Of a DNA stretch of 64,000 nt, positions 20,672-31,491 are shown in pieces. Each line of letters begins with the position of its first letter. The stretch's first letter is position 1. The notes beneath the pieces are model-generated. The model ran no database searches. It saw nothing but the letters and a program-made list of their open reading frames with translations, and had not been told where the DNA came from. The stretch comes from Prochlorococcus sp. AG-412-J13 (GTDB lineage Bacteria > Cyanobacteriota > Cyanobacteriia > PCC-6307 > Cyanobiaceae), in contig QCLE01000004.1 of the NCBI GenBank assembly GCA_003214815.1, positions 49,874-113,873 on the forward strand, written 5' to 3'. A program made the translations under genes and the position numbers.

Positions 20672-21613
20672 TTACTCCAAAAAATAATCTTGGATAATTT
20701 TACTAGATAATGATGGTAGATCTACATGTGGAAGATGACCACAATTTTTCAACCCTACAAAATTTAATTTTTCAATATTTCTTATATTTTTAATCTCTTT
20801 TTTTCCAAGAATTCGATCATTTTCTCCACATAATGTTTTGATTGGGATGTTTTGGATATATTTATGAGTGCCAGCAAACCCTCCACTTTTTGCAAATGAT
20901 GCAAGTGAATTCCTCCATCCTTTACAACCTAGATGAATTGAAGCAATTTGCTCTTCCATCTCACCAACACATTCATCTGGAAAAGCAAATGCTTGCCTAC
21001 AAAGACTTTTTCTGACCTGAGGCAATCCAAGAAATGAGGCACCAATTTGGTTAAGAGGGAAAGGGATACTCTTAGATTCTCCGAATAATCCTGCGGGGGA
21101 CAAAAGGATAATTTTATCAATAGAATCAGGGATTTCAAAAGTAAGTTTTAAAGCTGTTGAACCTCCCATAGAGGCACCAATGATTTTTAGATTCTTTGTA
21201 ATCTGTAAGGTCTTTAGGAGATCAATTAAATATGAAATTATTTTCGAGGCATTGTATTCATTTGTTGCGCACCTAGGACTAAAACCAAAACCTAATAGAT
21301 CAGGAACTATAACTTGGAAATTTCTTTTTAGTGATTTATATATTCTCCTGAACTCTAAAAAACTACTGTCAAAGCCATGTAGAAGAAGAATAGGTTGACC
21401 TTTTCCTCCAATAACCACAGGGAATTTTAAATAGTTCCACTTTTGGTTTAGTTTTATCCACTTAACATCATTTGCCAAATAAAGACCTAAAGGGTCCAAT
21501 AGTGACAATCTAGCAGTTTCAAAAAATTCCACATTTAAATCATTTAATTGTTCAAAATTGTTTTTAGTCAAAAAATGTTTATGTTTTAATTTTTTGTTGT
21601 TCAAAATTTGCAA
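20672..21613 (-). CDS. alpha/beta-fold hydrolase
   Basis: A 313-residue alpha/beta hydrolase with oxyanion-hole motif LLLHGFDSSFLEF, nucleophile elbow GASMGGSTALKL (Ser), acid residue around CGENDRILG, and catalytic His in CGHLPHVDLPS. The order Ser-Asp-His and the lid region (FPDECVGEMEEQIASIHLG) are intact, so it should be active; the substrate is unknown. Its annotated start overlaps the end of the preceding dehydrogenase-like gene by 35 bases, and no internal Met is available for ~135 residues, so the overlap is probably real. Confidence 0.85.
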   Translation of the reverse strand: MQILNNKKLKHKHFLTKNNFEQLNDLNVEFFETARLSLLDPLGLYLANDVKWIKLNQKWNYLKFPVVIGGKGQPILLLHGFDSSFLEFRRIYKSLKRNFQVIVPDLLGFGFSPRCATNEYNASKIISYLIDLLKTLQITKNLKIIGASMGGSTALKLTFEIPDSIDKIILLSPAGLFGESKSIPFPLNQIGASFLGLPQVRKSLCRQAFAFPDECVGEMEEQIASIHLGCKGWRNSLASFAKSGGFAGTHKYIQNIPIKTLCGENDRILGKKEIKNIRNIEKLNFVGLKNCGHLPHVDLPSLSSKIIQDYFLE

Positions 21614-22667
21614 TGACCTCTACTATGTCCCGTTTATGAATTGCGAAAGGCAAAAAGTGAATCTCAGATTTATCTCGACAAGTAAAATTAGCAATTTTCT
21701 CTAAATTGTTATTTTCAAAAACATTTATTCCAAGTTGTGCAATAGTAGTTGGCAAATTCAATTTTTTCATAAGTACAAATAATTGTTTAATTGATTGATC
21801 AGCTAATTTATTATTATTTTTCATTTCTTCTAGTCTTAATTGCAATAATAATCCAACCCCAACAATCTCACCATGTAAAAATTTATTAGGGGTAATTATC
21901 TGAGTAATTGCATTATGAATAGCATGTGCTGCTGCAGTTCTACACTTTTCTCCACCAATACCACCTACTAATCCTGCTGTAAGTCCACAAGCTTCTACAG
22001 TATTTCGCCAAGAAGGATTTTCAAATTTACCCTTAAATGCTTTTTCTCCATCTATTAGTAGTTGATCCCTTAAGACTCTTGATATCTGAATCGCTTGTTG
22101 AACAAGACCATCGTCTATTGTTGAACTTGTTATTGAGGATTCATACCATTTTGCCAAAGCATCCGCTATACCACTTGCAAGTGTTCTTGATGGAGCTGTT
22201 TGAATAAATTTATGATCATATACTAGGATTTTTGGACAAGATCTTAATGCAACATCCTTTATAAATTGACCATTTTTTGTATAGATATTCGATAAGGCTG
22301 TCCAACCTGCACATGTAGAGGCGCTAAGAGGTACTGAGATACAAGGGATATTAAGACAATCTGCTATATATTTGCCGGAATCAAGAACTTTACCCCCTCC
22401 AGCTGCAATAACAGAATCATGATTGTTCTTTAAAATGATCTCCTTTACTCTTGATATGTCTTCATAACAACAATCAAATTGTAAATTAGCAGAATTAACA
22501 CTTAGGTTTTGATTTGTTAAATCGATAAAAATTTTATTTCTCAGATTATTCGTATGGACACCCCTACCTAAAATCAATGGGCTTTTTGTTAATTTAGAGA
22601 TTTGAGATAAAGATTTTTCCCATGCATAATTCCCCCTATATATAGTTTCTGGAGAGATTGACTGCAT
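21579..22667 (-). CDS. iron-containing alcohol dehydrogenase / glycerol dehydrogenase family protein
   Basis: A 362-residue member of the GldA-like dehydroquinate-synthase superfamily. Visible are the NAD-binding AAGGGKVLDSGKYIAD, the substrate-side SVPLSASTCAGWTALSNIYT, and metal ligands expected in ASGIADALAKWYE (Asp), AAAHAIHNAI (His) and LHGEIVGVG (His). The closest types are glycerol or glycerol-1-phosphate dehydrogenases; the real substrate is not determined. It lies 15 bases downstream of clpC and overlaps the next hydrolase gene by 35 bases, suggesting translational coupling. Confidence 0.8.
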   Translation of the reverse strand: MQSISPETIYRGNYAWEKSLSQISKLTKSPLILGRGVHTNNLRNKIFIDLTNQNLSVNSANLQFDCCYEDISRVKEIILKNNHDSVIAAGGGKVLDSGKYIADCLNIPCISVPLSASTCAGWTALSNIYTKNGQFIKDVALRSCPKILVYDHKFIQTAPSRTLASGIADALAKWYESSITSSTIDDGLVQQAIQISRVLRDQLLIDGEKAFKGKFENPSWRNTVEACGLTAGLVGGIGGEKCRTAAAHAIHNAITQIITPNKFLHGEIVGVGLLLQLRLEEMKNNNKLADQSIKQLFVLMKKLNLPTTIAQLGINVFENNNLEKIANFTCRDKSEIHFLPFAIHKRDIVEVIANFEQQKIKT

Positions 22668-22682
22668 ATTTACTTTGAATGT

Positions 22683-25211
22683 TTAGAAGTTAGCACTTGC
22701 TAACTCTTGAGAAGATTCTTCTGAAGAAATATTTATAGTAACTTTTTTATTAACATCTATATCAACTAGAGCCTTATCTCCATTTTTTATTCTCCCTGAA
22801 AGAACTTCTTCAGCCAAACTATCTTCTAGTAAACGCATAACTGCCCTTCTTAAAGGTCTCGCTCCGTATGAAGGATTATAACCTTCTTCTACAAGTCTTT
22901 CTTTGAAAGCATCTGTGACACCTAACCTAATACCTTTATCTTGTAATCGTGCAAAAACTTCCTGCAACATTATTTCAGCAATCTCTTTAACCTCATTTTT
23001 AGTTAGTTGTCTGAAAACAATTATTTCATCAAGTCTATTTAAAAATTCAGGCCTAAAATACTGCTTAAGTTCTTCATTAACTAAAGACTTTATTCTATTA
23101 TATTGGCTATCTTCAACTGAATCTCCTGAAAATTCAAATCCAAGACCGCCTCCGCCTTTCTCAATTACTTTAGAACCGATATTAGAAGTCATTATTAACA
23201 ATGTATTTTTAAAATCTACAGTTCTACCCTTGGAGTCAGTTAATCTTCCGTCTTCAAGTAGCTGCAATAATAAATTAAATACATCTGGATGCGCCTTTTC
23301 AACTTCATCAAATAAAACAACCGTATAAGGACGTCTTCTAACAGCCTCAGTAAGCTGGCCACCCTCATTAAAACCAACATACCCAGGAGGCGAGCCTATA
23401 AGTTTACTTACTGTATGTCTTTCCATAAATTCTGACATATCTAATCTAATCATTGCTTCTTCACTACCGAAGAAATATGAGGCCAATGATTTAGTCAATT
23501 CAGTTTTACCAACACCGGTAGGGCCTGAAAAGATAAAACTTGCTATAGGTCTATTAGGATTTTTTAATCCAACTCTTGCTCTTCTTATAGCTCTAGAAAC
23601 AGCTTTTACAGCTTCATCTTGTCCAATTAGCCTTTGGTGAAGTGTTTCTTCCATATTAAGAAGCTTGACTGATTCAGTTTCTGTTAATTTTTGAACAGGA
23701 ACACCTGTCCATGAAGCTACAATATGTGCTACATCCTCTTCACTAACAAGGGGGCTTTGTAAGAGTTTTGAATCACTTTTTACAGACTTATTATCAGCAT
23801 CAGATGGATCTGCAGCTGTAGATTCTTTTTTATTTTCCAATACCTCTTTAATCTTTGCAGACAATTCCATCTCTTTTTCACGTAATTGACCAGCTTGATC
23901 AAAATTTTGGTCCCTTACAGATTCTTCCTTCTGTTTTTGGACTTGTCTTAGTTCTCTATCTATTTGTTTGGCTTCAGGTGGAAGTTTAGAATTCATTAAA
24001 CGTACTCTACTTCCCGCCTCGTCGATAAGGTCTATAGCCTTATCAGGTAAAAATCTATCAGATATATAACGATCCCCTAAATGCGCCGCTGCTTCCAGAG
24101 CATCATCAGTAATTTTTAGACGATGATGTTGTTCGTAACGTTCTCTAAGACCTTTTAAAATTTCGATTGTATCTTCAATCGATGGCTCCCCAACCATTAC
24201 AGGTTGGAACCTTCTTTCCAGAGCAGCATCTCTCTCAATATGTTTTCTGTATTCATCGAGAGTTGTTGCACCAATACATTGAAGTTCTCCTCTAGCTAAT
24301 GCTGGCTTAAGAATATTTGCTGCGTCTATAGCTCCTTCAGCAGCTCCAGCACCAATTAAAGTATGCACTTCATCTATGACAAGTATGACGTTACCTGCTG
24401 ATTTAATTTCTTCCATTATTTTTTTTAACCTTTCTTCAAATTCACCTCTATATTTGGTTCCTGCTACCAAAAGTCCTATATCAAGTGTCAAAACTCTTTT
24501 ATCTTCAAGTATGTCTGGAATATCTCCCATTTGTATTCTTTGAGCCAAACCTTCTGCAATAGCTGTTTTACCTACACCTGGCTCCCCAATGAGAACGGGA
24601 TTATTTTTTGTTCTCCTACCTAATATTTGAACTACACGATCTATTTCTGAATAGCGGCCAACGACTGGGTCTAATTTTGATTCACTAGCTAATTTTGTTA
24701 AATTTGTTCCAAATTCATCAAGCGTAGCAGTTTTTAAGTTGCCCTTATTTGTACTAGCCCCTGTGCCAACCTCGGCTGTTTCACCTAACATCCTTATAAC
24801 TTGAGTTCTTACTTTTGTAAGATCAATATTAAGATTCTCAAGAACTCTTGCAGCAACCCCTTCCCCTTCTCTAATTAAACCTAATAAAAGGTGCTCTGTA
24901 CCTATGTAATTGTGACCTAGTTGACGAGCCTCTTCGAGAGATAATTCTAGAACTCTTTTAGCCCTAGGGGTAAAAGGTATTTCTACAGCTACAAACCCTG
25001 AACCTCTACCTATTATCTTTTCTACTTCTATCCTTGAATCTTTTAAATTAACTCCAAGTGATTTTAGTACTTTCGCTGCAACCCCAGTTCCTTCTCCAAT
25101 TAACCCTAAAAGAATTTGTTCAGTTCCAACAAAATTATGACCAAGTCTTCTCGCTTCCTCTTGAGCAAGCATAATGACTTTTATAGCCTTTTCTGTAAAT
25201 CTTTCAAACAT
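22683..25211 (-). CDS. clpC: ATP-dependent Clp protease ATP-binding subunit ClpC
   Basis: An HSP100 unfoldase that delivers substrates to ClpP. The 842-residue order is complete: two N-terminal Clp repeats (residues ~1-140), first AAA+ domain with [15 protein letters not shown] and [11 protein letters not shown], a middle coiled-coil with a UVR motif ([20 protein letters not shown]), second AAA+ with [16 protein letters not shown], and the C-terminal D2-small domain. In cyanobacteria ClpC is essential. The upstream 180 bases (25212-25390) carry no gene and should hold its promoter. Confidence 0.97.
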   Translation of the reverse strand: MFERFTEKAIKVIMLAQEEARRLGHNFVGTEQILLGLIGEGTGVAAKVLKSLGVNLKDSRIEVEKIIGRGSGFVAVEIPFTPRAKRVLELSLEEARQLGHNYIGTEHLLLGLIREGEGVAARVLENLNIDLTKVRTQVIRMLGETAEVGTGASTNKGNLKTATLDEFGTNLTKLASESKLDPVVGRYSEIDRVVQILGRRTKNNPVLIGEPGVGKTAIAEGLAQRIQMGDIPDILEDKRVLTLDIGLLVAGTKYRGEFEERLKKIMEEIKSAGNVILVIDEVHTLIGAGAAEGAIDAANILKPALARGELQCIGATTLDEYRKHIERDAALERRFQPVMVGEPSIEDTIEILKGLRERYEQHHRLKITDDALEAAAHLGDRYISDRFLPDKAIDLIDEAGSRVRLMNSKLPPEAKQIDRELRQVQKQKEESVRDQNFDQAGQLREKEMELSAKIKEVLENKKESTAADPSDADNKSVKSDSKLLQSPLVSEEDVAHIVASWTGVPVQKLTETESVKLLNMEETLHQRLIGQDEAVKAVSRAIRRARVGLKNPNRPIASFIFSGPTGVGKTELTKSLASYFFGSEEAMIRLDMSEFMERHTVSKLIGSPPGYVGFNEGGQLTEAVRRRPYTVVLFDEVEKAHPDVFNLLLQLLEDGRLTDSKGRTVDFKNTLLIMTSNIGSKVIEKGGGGLGFEFSGDSVEDSQYNRIKSLVNEELKQYFRPEFLNRLDEIIVFRQLTKNEVKEIAEIMLQEVFARLQDKGIRLGVTDAFKERLVEEGYNPSYGARPLRRAVMRLLEDSLAEEVLSGRIKNGDKALVDIDVNKKVTINISSEESSQELASANF

Positions 25212-25390
25212 TAGAAGATTGAATTCCTATTAATAACCTACCAGTAATATGTGAATTTTGTGTTCAGAATGAGCTTTTGTGAATACCTAAAAGTATAATT
25301 TATTAAATTAAATTGAACTTTTTTAGTGATATAGCAAGAATTTATAGTAATTTCAAGCATTCTGGTTATCCGAACAATTAAATTTTTACA

Positions 25391-25831
25391 TTATTTTGTT
25401 GTTAATTTTTTTTCTTTTAAAAGAGCATGTGAACCATCTTTATAATAATTTTTTCTTATTCCTACAGTAGAAAAATCAAAGCGACTATAAAATCTTTCAG
25501 CAGTAACATTACTCTGAGAAACCTCTAATAGTAATTTCTTAAGATTTAATTTTTCACATCTTTTTATTAAATATCTCATAAGAAAAGATCCAAAACCCTT
25601 GTTCCTAAATTTCTGATAAACAACAAAATAATTTATTTGAGCTTCATCAATAACAACTTGAAAAACACATATTCCAATGACTAAATTTGTAATTAATAAC
25701 CCAATGATTTTTGTACCTTCTTTTTTGAATTCGTTAGCCCATTGTTTCTTGCTCCATAGGGAAATCGTATTTGAATCTAATTCATAACATAAATCAATAT
25801 CTTTCTCATTTATTTGTTTAATAGATATCAT
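25391..25831 (-). CDS. rimI: ribosomal-protein-alanine N-acetyltransferase
   Basis: A 146-residue GNAT acetyltransferase. The acetyl-CoA loop is visible as FRNKGFGSFLMRYLIKRCE (Q/RxxGxG/A pattern), preceded by the strand INYFVVYQKF and followed by LLEVSQSNVTAERFYSRFDFSTVGIRKNYY, a RimI hallmark. RimI acetylates the N terminus of ribosomal protein S18. Small GNATs are easily confused, but the EVxxxNxxAxxFY motif favours RimI. It is divergent from lysA. Confidence 0.85.
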   Translation of the reverse strand: MISIKQINEKDIDLCYELDSNTISLWSKKQWANEFKKEGTKIIGLLITNLVIGICVFQVVIDEAQINYFVVYQKFRNKGFGSFLMRYLIKRCEKLNLKKLLLEVSQSNVTAERFYSRFDFSTVGIRKNYYKDGSHALLKEKKLTTK

Positions 25832-25919
25832 TTCAATATGTATGTATATTTAGGAAGTTCGAATCTAGAGTCATTATAGAATGTGACAGTTTTAGCAAAA
25901 CTTTATTTAAAGTTATCCC

Positions 25920-27287
25920 ATGGAAGAAAAACAATCTTTTTTAAAACAGAAAATTGACTTGGAAAGTCCTAATAAAAATATTGTACCTGTTACTACATCC
26001 ATTGGAAGAGATGGGCAATTATTAGTTGGGGGATGTTCTATTGAAGAATTAGTTAAAAAATATGATTCTCCTCTTTATATTTTGGATGAAACCACTTTAA
26101 GAAAGTCATGTAGAGCTTATAAAGAAGCATTAGAAAAATATTACCCAGGAAAATCACTCCCGATATATGCCTCCAAGGCAAATAGTTCTATATTCATGAG
26201 TAACCTTGTTTCCTCAGAAGGTTTAGGACTTGATGCAGTCTCAGAGGGGGAATTATTAACTGCTCTAAAGGGTGGGGTACCAAATGAAAATATTGTTTTT
26301 CATGGGAACAATAAATCTGACAAAGAAATAGATTTCGCAATTAGAAATAACATAAAAATAATTGTAGATAATGACTACGACTTAAGAAGATTAGAGGAAA
26401 TATCAAATTCATTAAATCATGAATTAGGAATAATGATTCGCTTTACTCCTGGGATAGAATGCCATACACACGAATACATAAGAACAGGTTCATTTGATAG
26501 CAAATTTGGTTTTGGAATCGAATATTTGGATACTTTATTTGCAAGCATAAGCGACACTAAACATCTTAAGTTAAAAGGACTACATGCTCATATTGGTTCC
26601 CAGATTTTTGAACTAGACCCTCACAAGGATCTTGGTGAAATAATGGTAAAGGTTATTTTGGACGCCAAAAAATTTGGCCATAATATTAAAGAACTAAATG
26701 TTGGTGGAGGCTTAGGCATTAAATATACAAAAAATGACGATCCACCTTCTATTGATGAATGGGTAAAAACAATTTCCAAAGCTGTTGTTAAAGCTTGTAA
26801 AAGACACAACTTAGATCTACCTAAATTGATGTGTGAACCTGGAAGATCCATTGTATCTACAGCAGGCATAACAATTTACAAAATTGGAGCTTTTAAAGAA
26901 ATTCCTGGAATCAGAACTTATTTGTCTGTTGATGGTGGGATGAGTGATAATCCAAGGCCAATAACATATCAATCAAATTATTCTGCATGTTTGGTAAAAA
27001 ACCCCTTTAATATTAATTCGAAAAATAAATATACTATTGCTGGCAAACACTGCGAATCGGGAGATGTATTGTTTAGGGAGATAGAACTAGCAAATTGCAA
27101 AACAGGAGATCTTATATGTGTTTTTGGTACTGGTGCATACAATAATTCAATGAGTTCTAACTACAACAGAATTCCAAGACCCGCAGCTATCTTAGTTTGT
27201 AATGGAGAAGCAGAAATTATTCAAAAAAGAGAACGTCCATATGATCTTTTAAGATATGATGTTTTGCCCGATCGCTTTATTAAATAA
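25920..27287 (+). CDS. lysA: diaminopimelate decarboxylase
   Basis: Last step of lysine synthesis: meso-diaminopimelate to lysine, PLP-dependent, alanine-racemase-like fold III. The 455-residue protein has the PLP lysine in IYASKANSS, the HGNNKSDKE segment, GLHAHIGSQ, LNVGGGLGI, CEPGRSIV and, near the end, CESGDVLF plus GAYNNSMSSNYN. It heads a plus-strand run lysA-cdaA-uppS-bioB-trhO whose members are spaced by at most 25 bases. Confidence 0.97.
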   Translation: MEEKQSFLKQKIDLESPNKNIVPVTTSIGRDGQLLVGGCSIEELVKKYDSPLYILDETTLRKSCRAYKEALEKYYPGKSLPIYASKANSSIFMSNLVSSEGLGLDAVSEGELLTALKGGVPNENIVFHGNNKSDKEIDFAIRNNIKIIVDNDYDLRRLEEISNSLNHELGIMIRFTPGIECHTHEYIRTGSFDSKFGFGIEYLDTLFASISDTKHLKLKGLHAHIGSQIFELDPHKDLGEIMVKVILDAKKFGHNIKELNVGGGLGIKYTKNDDPPSIDEWVKTISKAVVKACKRHNLDLPKLMCEPGRSIVSTAGITIYKIGAFKEIPGIRTYLSVDGGMSDNPRPITYQSNYSACLVKNPFNINSKNKYTIAGKHCESGDVLFREIELANCKTGDLICVFGTGAYNNSMSSNYNRIPRPAAILVCNGEAEIIQKRERPYDLLRYDVLPDRFIK

Positions 27288-27310
27288 AATTAGGTACATT
27301 TAAATTAATT

Positions 27311-28231
27311 TTGTTTTTAGGTGTGAATTTCTCGGGAATTATAAATTTAAAACTTTTGTTAGATGTTTTATTTGCAGTTGGTTTTGGACTTTTATTATTC
27401 TATAGAGTAAAAGAACAACGGACATTATGGCTTCTAAGAGGATATTTGTTTTTAGTATCATCCGCATGGTTTATTCAAAGATATGCATACTTACCACTAA
27501 CATCAAAATTAATTGATGCTGTAGTTCTAGCTTGCTCTCTCTCATTAGCGATCCTTTGGCAGGGAGAGTTAAGAAGATTAATGGAACTATTAGGCACTGG
27601 GAGGCTAGCTGTATTACTTGGAAATCCACCAAAGGAATTTAGGGCAACTTCAACTACCATTACTCAGTTAGTTGATACTGCAGGTAAACTCTCTCAAAAT
27701 AGAAGAGGGGCTTTAATCGTTGTAGATTTGGGAAGTGATTTAAGACCTGAAGATTTTTTATATCCAGGAACCAATATTGAGGCACAATTATCAACCGACC
27801 TATTAATAAATCTTTTTGCTACGGATACACCTTTACATGATGGGGCAGTTCTTGTGAAAGGGAATAAAATAATATCTGCCGGTGTAATACTACCTTTATC
27901 TAGGCAAGGAATAAGTAGATACGGCACAAGACATCTTGCTGCACTAGGAATTACAGAAAGATTTGACAGGTCTATTTGTATTGTTGTCTCTGAAGAGACA
28001 GGTACATTATCATTAGCGAACCAAGGGAAGCTTGAAAGACCCATTACCAGCAGCAGGTTACAAGAACTTCTTGTAAATCTGATTGGAAATAAAAACTCAA
28101 TGGGAACAAACAAATCATCTTTAGGTAAAAATTCTTTATCCCAAAATACAAATCTAAGTGATAATATTGTCAGTGATTCGAATGAAAAAGAGACCGAAAA
28201 GCCAACAATCTTCATTAACAAAAATGATTAA
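27311..28231 (+). CDS. cdaA: membrane diadenylate cyclase (c-di-AMP synthase), CdaA/DacA type
   Basis: A DAC-domain protein that makes cyclic di-AMP from two ATP. About three hydrophobic segments (residues ~10-90) precede a DAC domain (~100-255) with the catalytic LHDGA at 175-179 and GTRHLAALG at 205-213; the usual RHR motif reads RHL. The ~50-residue C-terminal tail is Ser/Asn-rich and looks disordered. The frame can begin with TTG at 27311 or GTG at 27323; the latter gives VNFSGIINLK and is equally likely. It lies between lysA and uppS in a run that suggests one transcript. Confidence 0.92.
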   Translation: MFLGVNFSGIINLKLLLDVLFAVGFGLLLFYRVKEQRTLWLLRGYLFLVSSAWFIQRYAYLPLTSKLIDAVVLACSLSLAILWQGELRRLMELLGTGRLAVLLGNPPKEFRATSTTITQLVDTAGKLSQNRRGALIVVDLGSDLRPEDFLYPGTNIEAQLSTDLLINLFATDTPLHDGAVLVKGNKIISAGVILPLSRQGISRYGTRHLAALGITERFDRSICIVVSEETGTLSLANQGKLERPITSSRLQELLVNLIGNKNSMGTNKSSLGKNSLSQNTNLSDNIVSDSNEKETEKPTIFINKND

Positions 28232-28234
28232 CTT

Positions 28235-29038
28235 ATGAGTTTAGGAAAAATAATTGACAAGAAAAATAGTAACTTATCCAAGAAAATAGATAAGCAAAAA
28301 GTTCCAGAACATATTGCAATAATTATGGACGGGAATGGCCGATGGGCAACAAAAAAAGGATTACCTCGTACATTTGGTCATAAAAAAGGAGTAAGTGTTC
28401 TAAAAGAAATTCTCAAATCATCAAAAAAATTAGGTTGTAAAATACTAACTGTTTATGCTTTTTCAACCGAGAATTGGACAAGACCAACTAAAGAGGTTGA
28501 TTTCCTCATCAATCTTTTTAGCGAAGTTTTGAGAAACGAAATTGAAGAGATACATGAAGAATCAACAAAAATAAAATTCATTGGAGATCTAACTCCTTTC
28601 CCAGAAACTTTAAAAAAAATAATCACTAATTCAGAATCTCTTACTAAAAACAACAATCAATTTTTATTGAATGTATGTGTTAATTACGGCGGTAGACAAG
28701 AAATAGTAAAAGTTGCAAAAGAATTAGCATTAAAATCTTCTTCTGGTGAAATAAAACCAAATGAAGTTAATGAAGAATTATTTAATTCAGAGCTATTAAC
28801 TCGAGGAATTAAAGATCCAGAATTACTAATAAGAACTAGTGGAGAAAAAAGGATCAGTAATTTTCTTTTATGGCAATTAGCTTATTCAGAAATTTACATA
28901 TCTGACGTAATGTGGCCAGACTTCAATGAGTTTGAATTTCTAAAAGCAATTATTGATTACCAATCAAGGAATAGACGTTTCGGCGGTATAGAATCATTAC
29001 CAAATGAATCCTTTGAAGATTCTCAATATTCTTCCTAA
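28235..29038 (+). CDS. uppS: isoprenyl transferase (undecaprenyl diphosphate synthase family)
   Basis: A cis-prenyltransferase of 267 residues that builds the C55 carrier for peptidoglycan and surface glycans. The signature IAIIMDGNGRWATKKGLPRTFGHKKG (Asp and the diphosphate-binding site) starts at residue 28; TVYAFSTENWTRP, the RTSGEKRISNFLLWQLAYSE motif and a final FGGIE follow. About 25 residues precede the conserved start. It begins three bases after the cdaA stop. Confidence 0.96.
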   Translation: MSLGKIIDKKNSNLSKKIDKQKVPEHIAIIMDGNGRWATKKGLPRTFGHKKGVSVLKEILKSSKKLGCKILTVYAFSTENWTRPTKEVDFLINLFSEVLRNEIEEIHEESTKIKFIGDLTPFPETLKKIITNSESLTKNNNQFLLNVCVNYGGRQEIVKVAKELALKSSSGEIKPNEVNEELFNSELLTRGIKDPELLIRTSGEKRISNFLLWQLAYSEIYISDVMWPDFNEFEFLKAIIDYQSRNRRFGGIESLPNESFEDSQYSS

Positions 29039-29041
29039 AAA

Positions 29042-30049
29042 ATGGCTAATTCGAAAAATCAGTTATTAAGAGAAATTAGGTTCGATTGGAATAAAGAGGA
29101 GATATTGGAAATACTTAATATGCCTCTGATTGATTTAATGTGGGAAGCACAGATGGTTCACAGGAAATATAACAAATACAACATACAATTAGCATCATTG
29201 TTCAGCGTAAAAACTGGCGGATGCGAGGAAAATTGTTCATATTGTAGCCAATCAATTTATAGTTCTAGTGAAATCAAAAGTCATCCGCAATTTCAAGTTG
29301 AAGAGGTTTTAGCAAGAGCTCAAATAGCAAAAAGTGAGGGTGCAGATAGGTTTTGCATGGGGTGGGCATGGAGAGAAATTAGAGACGGGAAATCTTTTAA
29401 TGCAATGTTAGAGATGGTTACCGGTGTAAGAGATTTAGGAATGGAAGCATGCGTTACTGCTGGGATGCTTACAGAAGAACAAGCTTCCAGACTTGCTGAT
29501 GCAGGTTTAACTGCCTATAACCACAATCTTGATACAAGTCCTGAGCATTATAAAAAAATTATTACGACTAGAACTTATCAAGACAGACTAGATACTATCA
29601 AAAGAGTAAGAGATGCAGGAATAAATGTGTGTTGTGGAGGTATAATAGGTTTGGGTGAAACTAATTGCGATAGAGCATCTCTTTTGGAAGTGCTTTCAAA
29701 CATGAATCCGCACCCTGAAAGTGTTCCTATAAACTCATTAGTAGCTATTGAAGGTACTGGTTTAGAAGATAATCAAGAAATTGATTCTATTGAGATGATA
29801 AGGATGATAGCTTCAGCAAGAATTCTTATGCCTAAAAGTAAAATAAGATTAAGTGCAGGGCGAGAAAAGCTCTCAAAAGAAGCCCAAATTTTATGTTTTC
29901 AATGCGGCGCAAATTCAATTTTTTATGGAGATGAGTTACTCACAACTTCAAATCCATCTTTTCAATCAGACAGAAAACTTCTTAAAGAGGTTGGGGTATC
30001 ATTTAATAAAGATTTTGAAACTTGTGAAAAAACATTATCCTCTTTATGA
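29042..30049 (+). CDS. bioB: biotin synthase
   Basis: A radical SAM enzyme that inserts sulfur into dethiobiotin. At 335 residues it is complete: the [4Fe-4S] cluster motif CxxxCxxC is in [13 protein letters not shown] near residues 59-68, followed by [22 protein letters not shown] and the [12 protein letters not shown] stretch that supplies the second cluster ligands. Three bases behind uppS; its stop overlaps the trhO start by four bases (30046-30049). Confidence 0.97.
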   Translation: MANSKNQLLREIRFDWNKEEILEILNMPLIDLMWEAQMVHRKYNKYNIQLASLFSVKTGGCEENCSYCSQSIYSSSEIKSHPQFQVEEVLARAQIAKSEGADRFCMGWAWREIRDGKSFNAMLEMVTGVRDLGMEACVTAGMLTEEQASRLADAGLTAYNHNLDTSPEHYKKIITTRTYQDRLDTIKRVRDAGINVCCGGIIGLGETNCDRASLLEVLSNMNPHPESVPINSLVAIEGTGLEDNQEIDSIEMIRMIASARILMPKSKIRLSAGREKLSKEAQILCFQCGANSIFYGDELLTTSNPSFQSDRKLLKEVGVSFNKDFETCEKTLSSL

Positions 30050-30978
30050 AAGGCAAAAATTATAAAATAGTTTCTCTTTATTCTTTCTTTACATTTCAAG
30101 AAAACTTAATTCTTGATCTCAAAAACAAATTATTAGAAATCGAGAATGAAAAAGATCTATCAGGTTTATTAATTTTTGCAAGTGAAGGTATTAATGGAAC
30201 TATTTGTGCTGAGAAAAATGTAGTTGATATTGTTATCAATTTACTTTACAAATATACTTATAATAAAAATTTGAATATAAAAGTAAACTTTTCAAAAAAG
30301 AAAGTTTTCAAAAAATTAAAAATAAAAATCAAGAAAGAAATAGTTACCATGGGTGTCCCTGAAATAAAACCTTCACAAGATAATGGAACTTATATTGACT
30401 CAGCTAATTGGAATAAGTTAATTAAAAATCAAAATACAATAGTCATTGATACTAGAAATCATTATGAGGTGTCTATAGGGACTTTTCAAAATTCTATAAA
30501 CCCAAATACAAGAAACTTTAGTGAATTCCCCAAGTGGGTAGATGATCATTTAGAGAGTTACTTAGAAAATAAAGATTCAAAGAATATAGCAATGTTTTGC
30601 ACTGGAGGTATCAGATGCGAAAAAGCCACGAGTTTATTGAAAAAGAAAGGTTATAAAAATATCTATCACCTACAAGGAGGTATTCTGCAATACCTAAACG
30701 ACATATCAGAAGAAGAAAATTTATTTGAAGGTGAATGTTTTGTTTTTGATAAAAGAGTTGCTTTAGATCAAGAATTAGAAAAAGGTTCATACTCCATTTG
30801 TCATGCATGCGGCATGCCAGTTTCAATTCAAGATCAAAAAAGAACAGAATATAGAGAGGGTATTCAATGTCATTTCTGCATAAATCAATTCAGTGATGAT
30901 GATAGAAAAAGGTTTGAAGAAAGACAAAAACAAATCGATAGATTAAAAGGTGAGAATCAAAAAATCTATCAAGATTAA
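30046..30978 (+). CDS. trhO: rhodanese-related tRNA uridine(34) hydroxylase
   Basis: TrhO (formerly YceA) makes 5-hydroxyuridine at tRNA position 34. The 310-residue protein has an N-terminal acylphosphatase-like domain ([12 protein letters not shown]... ASEGINGTI) and a rhodanese domain with the active-site Cys in [15 protein letters not shown]-terminal Cys-rich tail (CHACGMPVS...CHFC) follows, as in the family. The ATG overlaps the bioB TGA, so translation is probably coupled. Confidence 0.93.
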   Translation: MKGKNYKIVSLYSFFTFQENLILDLKNKLLEIENEKDLSGLLIFASEGINGTICAEKNVVDIVINLLYKYTYNKNLNIKVNFSKKKVFKKLKIKIKKEIVTMGVPEIKPSQDNGTYIDSANWNKLIKNQNTIVIDTRNHYEVSIGTFQNSINPNTRNFSEFPKWVDDHLESYLENKDSKNIAMFCTGGIRCEKATSLLKKKGYKNIYHLQGGILQYLNDISEEENLFEGECFVFDKRVALDQELEKGSYSICHACGMPVSIQDQKRTEYREGIQCHFCINQFSDDDRKRFEERQKQIDRLKGENQKIYQD

Positions 30979-30990
30979 TTTTCCAAAATC

Positions 30991-31491
30991 ATGAAAGTTG
31001 AAGAATTAGAAAAATTAGCAGGTACTATTGGATTATTAATTAAAATTCAAGTTAGAGAAACTCTTGGATTATGTTTTTTTAGAATCGTTATTGCAGAACA
31101 GAAAGATAACATCATAAAGATTTGGGCCGAAATGAAAGGTTGGACTTATTTAAATAAACAAGGTATTCAGCTTGATACATTAAGAATCATTAGTAAAGCT
31201 CCAGCTTTTGTTTCAGAATTAATATGGGCAACAACTATGGCTTGGGCAATTGAAAAAAAATCAAGCAACAAAGCAAGACTTTTAGCTATTTTTGATAGTG
31301 AAGGATATAGTAAAAAACTTGTAAGATATTTTAAGTTAATAGGATTCAAAATTGTAAAAGAAGTTGGTTCTAGTCCAGTAGATCTTTTATTAAGATTGAT
31401 CTGGGGAGGTGCAGGTACACTTATGAAAGGGGAATGTATTTCTATATTGAAAAAACTTGAAAAGAAACTCTCTTTAATTGAAGACAGTTAA
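30991..31491 (+). CDS. conserved cyanobacterial protein, possibly GNAT-like
   Basis: A 166-residue protein of unknown function. The region around residues 60-125 (FVSELIWATTMAWAIEKKSSNKARLLAIFDSEGYSKKLVRYFKLIGFKIVKEVG) has the helix-strand-helix rhythm of the C-terminal half of an acetyltransferase, with YFKLIGFK resembling the usual FYxxxGF. The acetyl-CoA loop is not clear, so activity is not claimed. It ends the plus-strand run begun by lysA and its stop overlaps the convergent lipA stop by four bases. Confidence 0.7.
   Translation: MKVEELEKLAGTIGLLIKIQVRETLGLCFFRIVIAEQKDNIIKIWAEMKGWTYLNKQGIQLDTLRIISKAPAFVSELIWATTMAWAIEKKSSNKARLLAIFDSEGYSKKLVRYFKLIGFKIVKEVGSSPVDLLLRLIWGGAGTLMKGECISILKKLEKKLSLIEDS

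Noticed and set aside
22903..23328. Plus-strand frame antisense to clpC
   Set aside because: Ser/Thr/Asn-rich shadow of a strongly conserved gene.
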